A DNA stretch of 64,000 bases from Megamerina dolium (taxonomy: Eukaryota > Arthropoda > Insecta > Diptera > Megamerinidae), in NCBI GenBank assembly GCA_963854835.1, contig OY978528.1, positions 37,341,269-37,405,268 of the forward strand. The letters run 5' to 3'. This document shows, piece by piece, positions 21,934-33,289 of this stretch. Made by a program: the position numbers and the translations under genes. The stretch's first letter is position 1. Every line of letters starts with the position of its first letter. The notes under the pieces are model-generated. The model did no database searches and had not been told where the DNA came from. It saw only the letters and a list, made by a program, of their open reading frames with translations.

Positions 21934-22571
21934 TATTATTGTCTCTTTCTATTTGTCTTAATCTCTTCGAAAAACTGTATATATATTTTTTTTGTTGGTG
22001 TTCCAGCGTTGATGCTGCACTTTATCCACAGTCTAGTACTTTCTAATTTCGACTTCAGCTATTTCTTTAGTGTACCTATATTTCTTGAGAGACCCTATAT
22101 TCTTGTAGGATATTAAAGTATAAATTTTAAGTGTTTTTGTATATATCAATATTTTATTTTATTGTTGTCAAAAATGAAGTAATAAAGGGAAGGAAAGGAG
22201 AAAGAAAAAATAAATAAATATAATTCTCATATCATTCCCATAATTGTCATTCGATTAAATTTATTTCCATACATCTGTAGTCAGCATATTATAAGACGCC
22301 ATTTGATTCATGATGGTTTATTATTATTTTTTCTTGCATCTAAAAATTGTTTATTTTCATAAATATTCTTATATGTTGGAATTATTTTAATTATCATGTT
22401 TAGAAATTTTATACTTTCATGCCCCAAACAAAAATTTTCACAGTTGTGCATTTGATTGTGTTATGTGCATGTCTGTAGTTTTATTCTTGAGAATGTTTGA
22501 GAATAAAAAAGGGGTAGTCCTAAACTATAAGATATCTAAGCAAAGGTTACGGTGTCAGAAAGGACACAACA
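21934..22571 (+). repeat. 5' LTR (boundary unresolved) of Ty3-A plus
   Basis: The LTR ends with GGACACAACA at 22571, three bases before a primer-binding site. Candidate starts with TGTTG are at 21993 (LTR of 579 bp) and 22374 (198 bp). No second copy of this LTR is present in the window to decide. An AATAAA-type region lies near 22505. Confidence 0.5.
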
Positions 22572-22574
22572 TTT

Positions 22575-22592
22575 TGGCGCAGCCGGTAGGAT
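22575..22592 (+). other. Primer-binding site of Ty3-A plus, tRNA-Ser type
   Basis: TGGCGCAGCCGGTAGGAT is complementary to the 3' end of insect tRNA-Ser with CCA, with about one difference from the form I recall. Elements such as Drosophila 17.6 and 297 use the same primer. Confidence 0.75.
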
Positions 22593-22864
22593 ATTGCGAA
22601 GTATCTTGTAAGACAAGACGTTTAACGCAGTATTAGGATTCCATTGTTCCCTAGGGCATAAAAATAGATTTGTGTTCCAGGATATTCTGATGGAAGTTAG
22701 TATCTCCTCAAATATTGCAATTCAGGAAACCACCACTTTCGTGTGGGATTTAATTAAGAAACATAGTACTTACGAGCAGAGTACTAGCACCAGGTGAAGA
22801 GCTAGAAGCTACATTAACAGAATTAAGAGTCCTTTTAGAAACACAGGGTGAAGTAAGTTTAGTC

Positions 22865-24238
22865 GTGAAGAACAATTTGGATGCAGCGGAGGCGCAAAAA
22901 AGAAACCTCAGATTAAGGATTGTAAACCAAGGGTTGGAAGTTGAACAACTAGACGCAAAGAACGTAGAACTCCACAGAAGTAATCAGGAGTTAGAAGGAT
23001 TACTTAAGGAGAGAAATATTTCCGAGGAATTTATAGAAAAGAGACTCAGAACGTTCGTGGACACAGAGCAAATAAGCGCTCTCCAAGCCCAAGTAAGAAA
23101 TCTTGAGAGGGAACGCAGTTTAGCAGAAGAGACACCTCTTCGCCGACGTACACTTGTAAGGAAGATACTTACGAACTTGCAGCCACAAACAACGAAAAAA
23201 ATGCGTATAGACGAGATAGCGCAGATGGTTAGTAGACTAGTTCCAGTACTCACTGGAGCTGAATCAAAAAATTTGAGAACGGAAGTCCACCAATTTATCG
23301 CTGGGTGTAAATTAGCCAGCAAGGGAATCAAACCAGATTAGTTGGAAGATTTCATATCCTATATAAAGCAAAGTCTATATGGAGATGCGTTTAATTTGGT
23401 TTGGGCGAAAAAATTTCCTAATTTGGAAGAATTATATAGACTTCTAAGGAACACAAACCTGAAAATAATCCAGCTATAACCCATCACTCACCAAATCCAG
23501 TTTGCACGGCAATTACCACAAGAAAGCATAAGTGCGTTCGCCAGGAGATTAGACGAATTGAAAACCGCCGCAAATTACTATGTCAAAACCTCATATGGGG
23601 GAAAAGAAGAACTAGCACTGCTGCAGGAGCTAGAGAAGTCCACAAAGAAATCGTTCGTAACAGGCCTTAGTGAACCAATGCTTAGAGTGCATATGCTAAG
23701 TAAGACAGGTACGTTAGAGGAACTGATAGATTAAGCCGTAAATACGAATATCCTGCTCAACAGAGAGCAACAGCACTACACACTTAACGTGAGAGCCAAT
23801 GTAGGTCTTAATACCTTATTAAGTTCTTATGAAGATTGCCAAACCCAAACAAGTAACATAGCAGCGTTCCACCAAAACAGAAATAATAAAGTGCCATTTA
23901 AGGCAGATCAGTACTCATTGAATAAAGAAAATCCTCAAAACGACCAAAGGAAGGTTCCTACCTGTTCCTTCTGCTACAAGAAGGGACACACAAGGGACGA
24001 ATGTTTTAAAAGCAAAATACGCCCTTCTGTATAAAATGTAAGCAATATGGGCATGAGTTCAATCTATCTTGTACGTCGTTCACAAAAGGGAAGCCAGGAA
24101 AATGTAGGGCCTAATCGGAGTAAGTCCGAAACCAAATGTTTCTTTTGCAGGAAGCTCGGACACAGGATTACCGATTGTTACAAACGCAAAGACTTGGAAA
24201 AGACTCAGGGAAACTACGGGGGGCCTAGGTACGGCCAA
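22865..24238 (+). pseudogene. Ty3-A plus gag (coiled coil, capsid, two zinc knuckles)
   Basis: 22865-23341 is rich in heptads of Leu/Glu/Lys (VEQLDAKNVELHRSNQELEG) and is probably a coiled coil, ahead of TPLRRRTLV. 23490-23735 shows the capsid C-terminal part (FARRLDELK) in another frame. CSFCYKKGHTRDEC (23963-24004) and CFFCRKLGHRITDC (24137-24178) are two CX2CX4HX4C knuckles that bind RNA. Stops at 23339, 23733 and 24031 break the gene. Confidence 0.8.
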
Positions 24239-24282
24239 TAAACCGGGAACCCCAAAATTTTGCTAAAGATAGGCCAGCTGAA

Positions 24283-24838
24283 ATGGAAGGTGTCAATCAT
24301 GCGTTTTTAAAGATTGTTGACACACCCTCCACGTCAGATAGTAGGATGGTGGAAGTTGGTAGTCAGGCGTCCAGAGGGACTGTTGACCCATCTTTCGCAT
24401 CCAGTGATAGCAATCGTGGTTATTGTTTTGGAGTCTCTGATGTAGATGATGTGTTCATTGAGTTTCCGTGTGAGGAAGCAAAAAATGGAAAACTCATTTT
24501 ACTTGTAGACTCTGGGGCAGATACCAGTTTAGTAAAATCAACAGTAATTAACAAAAACGTTAGCAAGAAAGGGAATCCAAGGAAAAATCTTAGTGGTGCA
24601 TTCGGAGTATTTGTCACCACGTTAGGGCCAATAATAGTCCAACATGAAAGGACTAATGAATTGAATTTAGAATTACATATAATATCTGAAGAGAAAGGGA
24701 TACCTGCAGATGGTATACTAGGACGAGACAATTTATGGAATCGATCGATTCTCAATACTATGAAAAAGAAGCTGATTTTTTTCGATGGGCGAAAATAGCA
24801 TTTAATAATTTTACCTCTCAAATCATTGAACGAGGCTT
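24283..24838 (+). pseudogene. Ty3-A plus aspartic protease
   Basis: KLILLVDSGADTSLVK (active-site Asp at about 24508) and IPADGILGRDNLW (the ILGRD second motif) identify the retroviral-type protease that processes the polyprotein. A stop at 24796 separates it from the RT region; similarity continues in another frame. The homologue on the - strand is 33205-32717. Confidence 0.85.
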
Positions 24839-25260
24839 AAAGAGTACTCTACAACAGTGAGGTTGTAGTACCAGGGAGAACTATGAGGATAGTTCCCTTG
24901 AATGTAAACACCGATTTGGAAACGGTTATAGTGGAAAAACAAGAAGTTTCTCCCGGGATATTCTTAGGTGAGACATTGGGATGTGTCACGAATAATAAAG
25001 TTTATGATCAATACCAATACTGAATACAAATACGAAATCGTATACTGTGTGTAACGATATGAGAGTTAATATAGTTAAATTTAATCATATAGAGCATATA
25101 GAGCATGATACAGTTTCTAAAATAAATAGCGTTAGGGAAAAGAGTAACTACAAGAGGGTTTCTAAAATATTAGAAACGGTTAAGTTAGACTCAAACCTAA
25201 ATATGGAAGAAGGAAAATCGATGGAAGACATTTTCAAGTCATTTCACGATTTTTTTTTAT

Positions 25261-26480
25261 TTGGAAGGCGATATATTGTCTTACACAACAAGTATAAAGC
25301 ACGCGATACCAGTAAAGGCAGATCAGGCACCAATAAATCAGAGACAGTACAGGTTACCAGAAGTGCATAAGGAGGAGATTAATAGTCAGGTAAATAAAAT
25401 GTTGGAATTCACCAATAATATTAGTTCCAAAGAAGGCGGGAAGCGATGGAAAAAGAAATGGAGACTGGTTGTTGATTTCAGAAAACTGAACGATGCCACC
25501 ATTAAACAGGTTTTTCCAATTCCACGCATCGATGAGATATTGGATCAGTTAGGTCATAGTAGATATTTTACTACACTCAATCTGGCCAGTGGATATCATC
25601 AAGTGCTAATGGAAGAGTCTGACAAAGAAAAAACCGCTTTTAGTTCAGGTGTCGGGCATTACGAATATAATAGAATGCCTTTTGGGTTAACGGGAGCACC
25701 TGCTACTTTTCAAAGACTAATGAATCCTGTATTGACTGGACTCCAGGGAATAGATTGTTTTGTATATTTGGATGACATTGTTGTCTACGGTCGGAATTTG
25801 GCACAACATGAATCACGGTTGCGGAGAGTGTTTGAACTCTTACGTAAATATAACTTAAAACTAAATATAGAGAAATGTCAATTTTTGCAAAAAGAGATAA
25901 TTTACCTAGGTCATAAGTGCACTGAGGAAGAGGCATTGCCAGATCCCAGTAAGGTAGAATGTGTCAAAAATATTCCTGTTCCAAGAAATAGGAAAGATGT
26001 CCAGGCATTCTTAGGTTTAGTGAACTATTATCGAAAGTTTGTTGAAAATATGGCAAGCATAGCACTACCAATTAATAAATTACTAAGAAAAGATGCAAAA
26101 TTTGAATGGGCCGATAAATGTCAGAAAGCTTTTGAAAATTTGAAGGAGGCAATTTGCTCTCCACCAATTTTAGCCTATCCAGATTTTTCCGAACCCTTTG
26201 TACTGGCAACAGATGCCAGCAATGAAGCCTTGGGGGCAATTCTATCGCAAGGTGAAATTGGAAAAGATAGACCAATAGCCTCTGCGAGCAGGGCGCTCAG
26301 TGCTACTGAGAAAATATATTCCACCATTGAAAAGGAATTCTTGGCTATCGTGTGGGCTGTAAAGAATTATAGAGGTTATCTACTGGGTAGACCATTCAAA
26401 GTCTACACTGACCATCAGCCCTTACGTGGCACAAATTATCTGAATTTGATTTTGAAATAATTTATAAACCAGGCAAAAGA
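25261..26480 (+). pseudogene. Ty3-A plus reverse transcriptase and RNase H
   Basis: A 399-residue open piece. RT: WRLVVDFRKLNDATIKQVFP, MPFGLTGAPATFQRLM, and the catalytic YLDD at 25765-25776. Connection: FLGLVNYYRKFVENM. RNase H: VLATDASNEALGAILSQ, EKEFLAIVWAVKNYR, YTDHQPLRG, so three catalytic acids are visible. The frame ends at 26458 just before the RNase H end (RNLNADALSRVPQ), which lies in another frame at 26484. The most intact RT in the window, but flanking genes are broken. Confidence 0.9.
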
Positions 26481-26483
26481 AAC

Positions 26484-27447
26484 TTGAACGCGGATGCGCT
26501 CAGCAGAGTTCCACAACCGAATCAGGAGTCAACAATGGTTGTGACTCGTTCTATGGCGAGGAATAAAGTCGACGAAACCGAAAGCCAAGAAGAGCCTGAT
26601 GAAAGTTCTGGTGACGAGTTACAACTAGATGAAAATGCAGAAAATCGGGAGAACAATAATGCGGAACTTCTCACTGATGAAAAGGATATATTCACGATAC
26701 TTCGCAACTTCCACGATTCACTTTAGGAGGGCATCAGGGTGCTCTGAAAACTTATTTCAGGATTAGAAGACAGTATAGGTGGAAAGGTATGCGAAGCCAA
26801 ATTAAGGAATATGTTAAAAATTGTAAAAAATGTCAAACTAACAAGAGCTCGAGGGTCACGAAAATGCCAATGATATTAACTGATACACCATCTAAGCCAT
26901 TTGAAAAGGTATATATGGACATGGTAGGAATTCTTCCAGAGACAACATCTGGAAACAAATACATACTTACATTTCAAGATGATTTTTCCAAATTTTTTAT
27001 TTGCGTAGCTATACCAGATGCTGAAGCTAGCACAGTAGCAAAAGCATTTTACAACGAAGTTATTGCGCGATATAACATACCGAAAATTTTAGAGGTACGA
27101 ATTTCACTTCGAAATTGTTTTCCGATAAATGTGTTATATGTAATTTTTTAACACCCAGCATCTTGGGTGTTAAAAAATTACATATAACACCGTACCATCC
27201 ACAAGCAAATGGTTCTTTAGAAAGGAGCCACAGACCTTTAGCAGAATATCTTAGGAGTTTTGTTAAAGAAGATTGATCTAATTGGTACCAATGGTTAGCA
27301 TCAGCAATGCACATACAAAATAACACCATACATACTTCGACAAAACGGACACCATTCAGTGTTCTATACGGTTTCAATATCGATATGCCGACAAACTTAA
27401 AAACAAAAAGATCACCTCTATACAATGCAGATGATCAAAATAAGGTT
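26484..27447 (+). pseudogene. Ty3-A plus integrase, disrupted
   Basis: After an acidic linker, GGHQGALKTYF (about 26728) and YVKNCKKCQTNKS form the zinc finger, and KVYMDMVGILPE carries the first catalytic Asp. The second Asp region is replaced by a 27-bp-arm palindrome at 27131-27190. The frame after it (LGVKKLHIT-like, then HPQANGSLERSH with the catalytic Glu at about 27220) continues to 27447. A stop lies at 27274 (TGA in EDxSNW). Confidence 0.85.
27131..27190. repeat. Perfect palindrome, 27-bp arms, inside integrase
   Basis: Arms 27131-27157 and 27164-27190 are exact reverse complements around GCATCT. The right arm is native integrase sequence (LGVKKLHIT codons); the left arm replaces the part that should encode the second catalytic Asp. 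Confidence 0.95.
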
Positions 27448-29640
27448 CCATTTTCAATCTCTCGGAATATATTCCTGCCCCTACGCCACAATCCATTTTG
27501 GAGCCGTCCGTGTAGATTATGGTGTCGAAGCTGTTTAACAGACATCCCTCGAAGGAAAAACTACTGTGAAGTTTCTATTGAAATTCATCTTCGGGATGAT
27601 GTAGTCTGTCCTGTCAGACGCATATTGTGTTACCCTTGTTAGTATGCATCCATGTCCGTAGGTTCTCTCCTTTCAGTGACCCGCTTCCTTTAGCCTCACT
27701 GCGGTCATGTTTGTCGTTTTCTTGATGTATAGATCAATAGGGAGCATGTGTGTCAGAACGTTAAGAGCATCCCCGGGACACGACTTTATAGCTCCGACTT
27801 CCGCAGCACATGCTGACCTTTGTATATTGCTAAGTTTATTAATGGTGTAGGCCTTATCCAAGGCTTTCCACCAAACAACCGAGCCATACGATAAAATTGG
27901 ACGTACAACCGCTTTGCACATCCATAAAGTAAGTTTTGGTTGCAGACCCCATTTCTTTCCAATTACTTTTTTGCAGGTATAGAGGGCAATGCAAGCCTTC
28001 TTTACCCGGTTTTCAGTATTTAACCTCCAGCTAAGCTTGGAGTCCTAAATAATCTCCAAGTATTTAGCACTGGAAGAAAGAGTTAAGGTTTGATTTCGGC
28101 AAGTCAAATTTGGGTATTTTGATTCTGTTGGTGAAAAGCATCAGTTCTGTTTTATCCGGATTTAACCTTAGGCCACACCTGATAGCCCAAGAGCTGAGCT
28201 CGTCTAACGCCCTTTGCGTGATCCCACTGATCGTGCTAGGGCACAGTCCTGACACCATTAACATCACATCATCGGCATACGCCACCGCTTTGACATCCTC
28301 TCTATTCAGTTTTATTAGGATATTGTTTATTACGCATAGCCAAGAAGAGGGGAAATCACCCCCCCTTGTGGGGTTCCCCTTTTGACTAGGTTTGTTATTG
28401 AGATATTGCCCATGTTAGCACTTATGACCCTAGTCACTAGCATAGAAATGATCCAATCTGTAACGCTATTTCTATCAACGCCCGTTTGATAGATTTCCAC
28501 TCCTATTTCTATCAACGCCCGTTTGATAGATTCTGTGCTAACATTGTTGAATGCACCCTCTATGTCGAAGAAGGTAACCATGGTGTATCGTTTGTTGTCC
28601 AGAGATCCCTCTCTTGTTTGCACTACCTCATGGAGAGCCGTTTCTGTTGACTTCCCCTTTCGGTATGCATGTTGGGCAGTGGATATAACGGAATTCTCCC
28701 GAGAATTCCTTAAGTATATATCCAAAAGCCTTTCAAACGTCTTTAATACGAAAGAGGTTAGACTGATGGGTCTGAAACCCTTCGCTCATTCGTGTCCTCT
28801 CTTGCCAACTTTTGGTATGAAGACCACTTTTACTAGCCTCCAGCTAGTAGGTACATATTTAAGGTTCAGACACGCTTTGAAGATTTGCACCAGCCACGGG
28901 AGCACACAGTCCAATGTTACCTGTAACATTTTGGACATGATCCCGTCCGGACCTGGTGACTTCAAGGGTGAAGAACTTTACTTTTTCATTTGTGAGATGC
29001 AGTGACTCGTAAGAGCGCCGCTCGGCCATACTACTTCCGCTTTCGTATTGACTGCACCCCGAAAAATGTGTGTTTAAGAGTAATTCTAAGGATTCTTTTG
29101 CCGTTTCCGCCCAAGTTCCATCTTGCTTCCTAATCCAAGAAGCACTCGAAAGGTCTTTGGACAAGATACGGCTTAGATACGGCTTTGGTAGATTCAACAG
29201 ACGAGCAGAATTCTCTCCAGCCCTCCTTGTACAGCCACCGGCTTTCTTTCTACAATTGCCATTTTTTCAGTGGAGTAGCTGATGTTGTAATCTGCACTTG
29301 CTTTCTTCCTTAGTTCCGACAGTTCCTGGCTCCACCAGGGGGGGAAGGTTTTTTTGATATATTTCAGTGGGCACCGAAAGCTTTTTCTAATGTTTCGACC
29401 CTACTGTTTAGTGAATCAATGGATGTTATTATATGAATGGGAGCCCCTCCTATTCTATTTCTAACTAAATTTTCAAACCGCGCCCAGTTAGTTCTATGGG
29501 GATTACGGTGTGGCAAGGGTGGGTCTACTTTAAGATCCAAATAGTAGAGTATCCAGTTATGATCCGAGAAGGAGTTTTCACTGGAGACTCTCCAATTTTT
29601 AACCCCTATCACATTAGAGGTATGCAACCTCTGTTACATA
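27448..29640 (-). pseudogene. LINE ORF2 of the second LOA-type element
   Basis: 29627-29364 (SENSFSDHNWILYYLDLK, with the SDH catalytic His of the endonuclease), 29197-28859 (linker, WAETAKESLELLLNTHF), 28725-28330 (AYRKGKSTETALHEVVQ, FFDIEGAFNNV with the first RT Asp, KRGTPQGGVISPLL), 28285-28064 (MAYADDVMLMV, intact YADD), 27921-27673 (VVRPILSYGSVVWWKALD). Frameshifts at each boundary; a repeated 25-bp stretch (CACTCCTATTTCTATCAACG at 28498 repeats 28473) adds an insertion. Confidence 0.8.
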
Positions 29641-29691
29641 CTACTAAAATTTGTGTTTATTAAAAAGTTAAACAAAAACTCACCTCTTTCA

Positions 29692-30655
29692 TTAGTCTCG
29701 GAGCTGCCGCATGCCAAACTGAAGTTTATTTTCCGCTTTTTCTAGCGGTTCGAGGCTCTTTTCTGTAATGAGCAGAAGGAACGATGCACTATTCTTTTGC
29801 GGAGCCTCCGCTTTGATGACTGACCAGTCAGCCATCAAAGTCAGCATGTTTGGTATCCATATACGCACCTTAGGTCTGGGAGGTATCTCGCTGGCTGGGA
29901 TAGTCTTGAGCCTCAAGCCTTCCCATGCGTCTTGGATTTTGGCAACCGCGCCGTTAAGGAAAGTTAAAGAGTCCTGATCGCCGTATTTGATGACCCTATA
30001 ACCGCGGACAACCTCCGCTGAGTCGAAACGTGGTGGCTCACCCTCCGGGTTTGCCATCACGTGATCGACGACTATTCGAGACAGCCGTGCCTCGATTTCG
30101 CCCCACTTGTCTAGTACAGGCTTCCCGCGGCCAGTGGTCTCATCAACCAACGCGATCTGCAGATGCTCAGGTGCTACCATATTGTAGCTACGTGGTTTTA
30201 GAATAGTTTTTGGAGGACGAACAGCAACACTGCTTCCGTCGGCCATTTTACTTTTCTTAGGCGCTTCCCCGGATTAGTCGTGAGACCGATTCCGCTTTGT
30301 TGCCTCATTTACCCTGGGTTTTTTGGCCAAGTACTCCTTGTAATCTTGGACCACCTTTCCATACCTGGCTTTGCCGGCCTCATCCTTTTTGCCTCATCCT
30401 CGTTTATGCTTATCCTACCGAGGATGTGCAGAGCCCGCTGGTACTGCTTATGCAAGGATGGTTGTTTAGTTTTACGCTTGGGCACTTTGGCCCCAGCGGC
30501 TTTTTCTGGTTGATTACTTACTACTGTGCTGTGACCCACAGCCTCACTTGTAACCGTCTCATGGCTAGAAGCCAGGAGGTCCTCCGAGGTGGTACCCAAC
30601 CCCCTCCGTCCGTGTGACACGGTATCCGAATTTTTATTGGTTTTATTTGGCATGT
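29692..30655 (-). pseudogene. LINE ORF1 of the second LOA-type element (DUF4780-type)
   Basis: 30653-30309 is a basic N-terminal region (KVPKRKTKQPSLHKQYQRA) and 30246-29692 contains VVRGYRVIKYGDQDSL, IQDAWEGLRLKTIPASE and RPKVRIWIPNML, the conserved core that I recognise from DUF4780 ORF1 proteins of LOA-group LINEs. It would bind LINE RNA. The two parts are in different frames, split near 30280. Confidence 0.75.
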
Positions 30656-30779
30656 CAACTGTTTCGTACGGTAGTCTGCCCCGTCAGCTCTAAGAGAAGG
30701 CAAGGCCACCGTTACATCCTGAGGCGGCCTGGTATCAGTATGGCTCAATGCAAAGACAGCCTAACGTAATTTCCTGGCT

Positions 30780-31100
30780 ACCAAACTCACCCACTGGGCA
30801 CGGGTCGCATAACACCCTGGGTTAGGGGAGATTTTTTATACTAAGAGGGTTTACTCCCTCCTCCCGTTTCTGAAGCAACGGTTTTCTAACTCACTGTCTG
30901 TCTGTCTCCTACCTGACAATCCACTGGGGTTGGTTACCCAATCTCAAGTAAGGTTGCAGGGGGCACCACATGCAGGTGAGAGCAGAAAATTGATGAGGAA
31001 AGGCTAGAGGTCCTAGCTGGAGACAGCGACTTTATCAGTGTATAACACTTCGCATCACTCAACCGTTTACCCCCCTGGTTACGCATACCCCTCCATCTAT
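30780..31100 (-). other. 5' leader of the second LOA-type LINE
   Basis: GC-richer sequence with CCTGGGTTAGGGG and CTCCCTCCTCCCG blocks; no coding signal. Comparable in position to 13318-13497 of the first LINE. Confidence 0.5.
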
Positions 31101-32440
31101 ATTAATGTCCTAATGGTGAATCGTGGAAATTGCGTAGTATCGTCATTATATCCTTTTCATTGGTGAGCAGCGTCGCATTTTCGTTTTTTGTATTTTCTGC
31201 TATCTTAACCAGGTCCTGTTGGTCGTCGGAATTTCTTTCAGGTTCTTTTGTATTTTTGTCTTCAACCTTTCTTATTTTAGGATCTGGCTGTGGTACTCTG
31301 TTGAGTGCGTCTGCATTTAAATTTCTTTTACCTGATTTATAAATTATCTCAAAATCAAATTCGGATAATTTGTGCCTGAAACGTGCTAAACGTGATGTCT
31401 CATCCTTTAGGTTTGCAATTCCTCGTAGTGGCTGGTGATTGCTGTAGATCTTGAACGGTCTACCAAGTAGATAAGCTCGATAATTCTTCACAGCCCACAC
31501 GATGGCCAGGAATTCCTTTTCGATGGTGGAATATCTTTTCTCAGTATCACTGAGCGCCCTGAGCAAATACTATTGGTCTATATTTTCCAATTTCACCTTG
31601 CGATAGAATTGCACCTACATCCTCGTTGCTGGCATCTGTTGTTAACACAAAAGGTTTAGAAAAATTTGGGTAGGCTAAAATTGGTGGAGAGCAATTGCTT
31701 GATTCAAATCTTCAAAAGCTTTCTGACATTTTTCAGTCCATTCAAATTTCGCGTGTTTTCTGAGTAGTTTGTTGATTGGCAGTGCCATACTAGCCATATT
31801 CTCAACAAATTTTCGGTAATAATTTATTAAAACTAAAAATGCCTGAGCATCTTTCTTATTTTTTGGCACAGGAATATTTTTAACACATTCCACCTTACCA
31901 GGGTCTGGTAACGCTTCTTCCTCAGTGCATTTATGGCCTAGTTAAATTATCTCTTTTCGTAGAAACTGGCACTTTTCTGTATTTAACTTCAAGTTATGTT
32001 TATGTAAAAGCCCAAATACTCTTCGTAAATGCGATTCATGTTGTGACAAGTACCCACTGGACAAATCAAGTGTAGTGAAATATCTACAATAACCTAACTG
32101 GTCTAATATTTTATCGATACGGGGAATGGGAAAAACTTGTTTAATGGTGGCGTCATTTAATTTCCTGAAATCTACTACTAGTCTCCATTTTCTTTTACCA
32201 TATTCTCCCGCTTTCTTTGGATCCAAAATTATGGGAGAATTCCAGGGTCTGTTTTTATAGGTATTGTGTTTTTTATACCTGTGGTGTGAGACAGTTTGTG
32301 GCCTTCCAAGAAAAATAAATCCTGAAATGACTTAAGTATGCCGTTTATGGATCACTTTTCCTCAATGTTTAAGTTTCCATCTTGCTTAATTGTTTCTAAT
32401 GTGTTGGTAACTCTTTTTTGGCTATCAGTTTCCTTAATGT
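31101..32440 (-). pseudogene. Ty3-A minus RT and RNase H, catalytic palm deleted
   Basis: 32226-31942: WRLVVDFRKLNDATIKQVFP and FTTLDLSSGY run directly into LSQHESHLRRVF. Compared with the + strand copy, 67 codons including MPFGL and YLDD are missing, in frame, at about 32049. 31893-31675: connection (FLVLINYYRKFVENM). 31566-31102: RNase H (STIEKEFLAIVWAVKNYR, IYSNHQPLRG with Asp changed to Asn, RNLNADALNRVPQ). The stretch ends at the LINE boundary. Confidence 0.85.
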
Positions 32441-32716
32441 TTATGAGCTATGTCGTATTCTTCGTGTTTTAAATGATTAAATTTAATTACATTAATTTTA
32501 AGTTTATTATTTACAATATATGAATTTATATTCGTATTGAGCATTGGGACATAAACTGTGTTGTCCGTCACACTGCCCAATGTCTCACCTAAATATATTC
32601 CAGGAGATATTTCCTGTTTCTCTACTATAATTGTTTCGAAATTTGTATTTACTTTAATGGGGACTACCTTCATAGTTCTTCCAGGTACTACAATCGCACT
32701 GGTGTGTAGTATTCCA

Positions 32717-33205
32717 TTACCCTCGTTCGACGGTATGAGAGGTAAAGTCATCAAATGCAGTTTCACCGAAGAATATCAGCTTCTTTTTCGTAGTATTGAT
32801 AACCGATTGGTTCCATAAATTATCTCTACCTAGGATACCATCAGCAGGTATCCTTCTCTCTTCAGACATTAAGTGTAGTTCTAAAATCAAATCTTTAGTC
32901 CTCTCGTGTTGCACTGCTATTAACCCTAATGTGGTGACAAATCCTCTGAATGCACCACTAAGACTTTTCCTTAAATGTCGCTTCTTGTTAACAGATTCAT
33001 CAATTACTGATGACTTAATTAAACTGGTATCTGCCCCAGAGTCTACAAGTAAAATGAGTTTACCATTTTTTGTTTCCTCACACGGAAACTCAATGAACAC
33101 ATCATCTACATCAGAGACTCCCAAACAGTAGCCATGTTTGTTATTACTGGATGGGAAAGGTGGTTCAACAATCTCCCTGGAGGCCTGACTACCAACTTCC
33201 GTCAT
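32717..33205 (-). pseudogene. Ty3-A minus aspartic protease
   Basis: LILLVDSGADTSLIK and IPADGILGRDNLWNQS match the + strand copy. Upstream DVDDVFIEFPCEE is also shared. Confidence 0.85.
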
Positions 33206-33289
33206 CTTGCTATCTTATTTGGAGGGGGTGTCAACAATCTCTAAAGACGCATGACTGACATTTTTCATTTCCCGGTTCATTGGCCGTAC

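Larger units (their letters stand above)
22572..27447 (+). mobile_element. Ty3/gypsy element Ty3-A plus, 3'-truncated
   Basis: Second copy of the family seen on the - strand at 31101-34941, in the opposite orientation. Gag, protease, RT, RNase H and integrase follow in order. It stops inside the integrase at 27447, where LINE sequence on the - strand begins; no 3' LTR is present. Confidence 0.85.
27448..31100 (-). mobile_element. Second LOA-type LINE, 3' end missing
   Basis: On the - strand: 5' leader (31100 to about 30780), ORF1 (30653-29692), ORF2 endonuclease and RT (29627-27673), and the start of RNase H (TDGSKMDCGVGAG, near 27530-27490 in a shifted frame). It ends at 27448 against Ty3-A plus. 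The right boundary at about 31100 abuts Ty3-A minus RNase H sequence. Loss of the 3' end is unusual for a LINE and points to a later deletion. Confidence 0.8.
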
